From Thaumasiovibrio sp043421945 (lineage in GTDB: Bacteria > Pseudomonadota > Gammaproteobacteria > Enterobacterales > Vibrionaceae), in NCBI GenBank assembly GCA_043421945.1, contig JBHOGO010000001.1, positions 166,955-230,954 on the forward strand: 64,000 nt of DNA, written 5' to 3'. The notes beneath the pieces are model-generated. The model had not been told where the DNA came from and ran no database searches. It worked only from the letters and a program-made list of their open reading frames with translations. This document shows, piece by piece, positions 62,233 through 64,000 of the stretch; positions within the stretch are counted from its first letter, which is position 1, and every line of letters begins with the position of its first letter. The position numbers were made by a program, and so were the translations under genes.

Positions 62233-63594
62233 GTGAAATTTTCCTCATTTACGGTCGCTAAGTTTGGTGGCACCAGTGTTGCTGATTTTGAAGCAATGCA
62301 GCGAAGCGCTAAAATAATTATTGGTAACCCAGACGTGCGTCTCGTTGTCATCAGTGCTTGTTCAGGGGTTACAAATCTCTTGGTTGAACTCGCTAATGGT
62401 GTCCCTGATAACTACCGCAGAGCCGAAATAATCACAACAATACGTGATATCCATTATGGTGTTATCGACAACCTATCATCAAAACAAGCCGTCACTAACA
62501 ATATTAATACACTACTTGATATTATATCGAGCGTTGCGGAAAAGACGGTTATAGAGCAGTCTGAAAAACTCACAGATCAACTCGTATCATGTGGCGAACT
62601 TTTATCGACCTACCTATTTTCGCAAGTCATTAATGATCTTGGCTGCCTATGTGAGCGTTTTGATATCCGTGATGTTATGAGAACGGATAGCTACTTTGGC
62701 AATGCAACACCAGACCTTGAGCAGCTAAGATCCCAAAGCACAGAGCTAATAGAACGCTGTCAACATGCAGTCGTCATAACGCAAGGCTTCATTGGTAGTG
62801 ATGAAAATGGAGATACGACAACTCTAGGTCGTGGTGGTAGTGATTACAGTGCGGCATTAATAGCTGAAGCTGTAGAGGCAAAAGCTTTGGAGATCTGGAC
62901 CGATGTTCCCGGCATATATACAACAGATCCTCGTATAGCTTCCAGAGCTGAGCCTATCGCGGAGATTAGTTTCAGTGAAGCGTCTGAAATGGCAAACTTC
63001 GGAGCAAAAATACTTCATCCCAGCACCTTAATTCCCGCGATTAGAAAACATATCCCAGTATTTGTAGGGTCATCAAAATCACCTCAATCTGGGGGTACAT
63101 GGGTAAAGGAAAAAGTAGAAAGCACACCGCTATTCCGGGCTCTGACCTTACGTAACAACCAAACTATGGTTACCCTTCAAAGTCTCAATATGTATCATGC
63201 CTATGGCTTTCTTGCTAAAGTATTTAGCATCTTAGCTAAGCATAGAATTTCGGTCGACCTCATTACAACATCAGAAGTCAGCGTATCTCTAACACTTGAT
63301 AGTACGAATACAAATGGCGCAGCGCCAAGCCTGCCAGACAAAGCGTACGATGAATTAAGTGAGCTGTGTAAGGTGACTATAGAAAAAGATCTCTCTCTTA
63401 TAGCCGTTATTGGAAATAAGATGGGGCAGACTAAAGGCGCGAGCCGACAAATATTTAATACATTAGAAGAATATAACTTACGTATGATTTGCTACGGCGC
63501 TAGCCAGCACAATTTATGCTTTCTAATTAGGCAGGAATCAGCACATCAAGTGATCAAAGATCTACACAGAGATCTATTAGAGCCTGAATATTAA
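62233..63594 (+). CDS. lysC: Lysine-sensitive aspartate kinase (monofunctional)
   Basis: The protein has 453 residues from a GTG at 62233 with GGGAG about 9 nt upstream. The kinase domain has KFGGTSV near residue 9, TLGRGGSDYSAALIAEAVEA and EIWTDVPGIYTTDPRI. Two ACT regulatory domains follow (about 300-450, with NMYHAYGFLAKVFSILAKHRISVDLITTSEVSVSLTLD). No homoserine dehydrogenase domain is present. It makes aspartyl phosphate, the first step to lysine, threonine and methionine. Lysine control is expected from the riboswitch and the ACT domains. Confidence 0.96.
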   Translation: MKFSSFTVAKFGGTSVADFEAMQRSAKIIIGNPDVRLVVISACSGVTNLLVELANGVPDNYRRAEIITTIRDIHYGVIDNLSSKQAVTNNINTLLDIISSVAEKTVIEQSEKLTDQLVSCGELLSTYLFSQVINDLGCLCERFDIRDVMRTDSYFGNATPDLEQLRSQSTELIERCQHAVVITQGFIGSDENGDTTTLGRGGSDYSAALIAEAVEAKALEIWTDVPGIYTTDPRIASRAEPIAEISFSEASEMANFGAKILHPSTLIPAIRKHIPVFVGSSKSPQSGGTWVKEKVESTPLFRALTLRNNQTMVTLQSLNMYHAYGFLAKVFSILAKHRISVDLITTSEVSVSLTLDSTNTNGAAPSLPDKAYDELSELCKVTIEKDLSLIAVIGNKMGQTKGASRQIFNTLEEYNLRMICYGASQHNLCFLIRQESAHQVIKDLHRDLLEPEY

Positions 63595-63618
63595 AAACGA
63601 TGTCGAACTCGACTATAT

Positions 63619-63649
63619 AAAATAGCACCTATCAATTAGGTGCTATTTT
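63619..63649 (+). terminator. lysC terminator
   Basis: A perfect 13-bp stem (AAAATAGCACCTA with TAGGTGCTATTTT) and 5-nt loop, with T-rich sequence following, 25 bp after the lysC stop. Confidence 0.9.
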
Positions 63650-63681
63650 AGTTATATAGATATATTTTTATCTATAAACGC

Positions 63682-63710
63682 AAAAAGGCCATCCTTTCGG
63701 ATGGCCTTTT
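63682..63710 (-). terminator. rRNA operon terminator
   Basis: A GC-rich hairpin (AAAAGGCCATCC with GGATGGCCTTTT, 4-nt loop) lies just past the 5S 3' end, with a T tract on the minus strand. It faces lysC transcription as well. Confidence 0.88.
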
Positions 63711-63721
63711 CACTTAATTTA

Positions 63722-63841
63722 AAGCCTGGCGATGTCCTACTCTCACATGGGGAGACCCCACACTACCATCGGCGCTATTACGTTTCACTTCTGAGTTCGG
63801 CATGGGATCAGGTGGGTCCATAATGCTATGGTCGCCAAGCA
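63722..63841 (-). rRNA. rrf: 5S ribosomal RNA
   Basis: The minus strand reads TGCTTGGCGACCATAGC at the 5' end and AGTAGGACATCGCCAGGC at the 3' end, with the highly conserved ATGCCGAACTCAGAAGTGAA and CCGATGGTAGTGTGGGG in between. The ends pair to form helix I. Length is about 120 nt, as expected. Exact ends are set by homology and may shift by one or two bases. Confidence 0.96.
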
Positions 63842-63956
63842 AAATTCTTTATTTACCGCCTTCAGCGATAAATACAAACTGGGAAAATCTAACTAGCTTC
63901 TCAAACTACATTCAATGTCTTGCTACTTGAATCCGATAAAACACCTTGGGTGTTGT

Positions 63957-64000
63957 ATGGTTAAGCCTCACGGGCAATTAGTACAGGTTAGCTCAACGCC
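63957..64000 (-). rRNA. rrl: 23S ribosomal RNA, 3' end (partial)
   Basis: The minus strand ends GTGAGGCTTAACCAT, with GGCGTTGAGCTAACCTGTACTAATTGCC before it, matching the conserved 3' end of gamma-proteobacterial 23S rRNA. The gene runs off the right edge. A spacer of about 115 bp separates it from 5S. No tRNA is seen in that spacer. Confidence 0.93.

Noticed and set aside
61943..62248. Two frames on the minus strand of about 80-100 codons across the lysC leader
   Set aside because: They cover the lysine riboswitch in antisense. The structured RNA explains the conservation, and the peptides have no protein-like features.
1..64000. CRISPR arrays, insertion sequences, integrases, toxin-antitoxin pairs, tRNA genes
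   Set aside because: None was seen. The only direct repeats are the short ones listed, and all larger genes belong to recognised families apart from those marked unknown.

Overview
This window is a chromosomal segment from a member of the Vibrionaceae (Vibrio, Photobacterium or a close relative; the genus cannot be fixed by eye). The evidence is a complete mannose-sensitive haemagglutinin (MSHA) type IV pilus locus in the gene order known from Vibrio cholerae, a complete lateral (peritrichous) flagellar gene set in the arrangement known from Vibrio parahaemolyticus, and a lysC, aminotransferase, pglL, uvrA, ssb block that also follows Vibrio order. No phage, insertion sequence, CRISPR array or tRNA gene was seen.

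Layout. (1) 1-17093, minus strand: csrD/mshH, mshI, J, K, L, M, N, E, G, F, B, A, C, D, O, P and the 5' part of mshQ. These build the inner-membrane assembly platform (I, J, G), outer-membrane secretin (L with K), extension motor (E), accessory proteins (M, N), the major pilin (A) and minor pilins (B, C, D, O, P), plus the large MshQ. (2) 17386-18643, plus strand: a LysR regulator and a small three-helix membrane protein of unknown function. (3) 18869-55113: about 36 kb of lateral flagellar genes in four blocks. lafA (flagellin), lafBCDEF, lafS (sigma-28) and lafTU (stator) run leftward. flgB to flgL plus two accessory genes (lafW/lafZ-like) also run leftward. flgA, flgM and flgN run rightward. 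motY, lafK and fliEFGHIJ run leftward, and fliM, N, P, Q, R, flhB and flhA diverge rightward. (4) 55243-61832: ssb, uvrA with a shared SOS box, the O-oligosaccharyltransferase pglL and a class V aminotransferase. (5) 61934-64000: a lysine riboswitch and lysC, then the 3' end of an rRNA operon (5S and the end of 23S) on the minus strand.

How it works together. Readable control sites outline the flagellar hierarchy. LafK (a sigma-54 activator with a degenerate receiver domain) would act on sigma-54 promoters in front of flgB and lafB. Upstream of both lies the same 29-bp composite element (AGCGGAATG-N3-ACTTCCGC-N3-ACGGAA), a good candidate for the LafK enhancer site. LafS would then read a sigma-28 promoter in front of lafA, held back by FlgM until the hook is complete. 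The MSHA side has two candidate second-messenger inputs: MshEN c-di-GMP-binding motifs in MshE, and a CsrD-like protein with degenerate GGDEF/EAL domains at the head of the locus. A surface-attachment pilus and a surface-swarming flagellum therefore sit back to back at one chromosomal site. The lateral cluster lies exactly between csrD/mshH and ssb, which I recall as neighbours in V. cholerae.

No wholly unknown multi-gene system was found. The observations most worth checking are the shared enhancer element, the lateral switch protein FliM without a CheY-binding N-terminus, the FlgJ without a muramidase domain, the missing fliO, the palindrome around the lysC -10 box with a predicted SD-sequestering arm after the riboswitch, and the lineage-specific tails and repeats in MshE and MshN.
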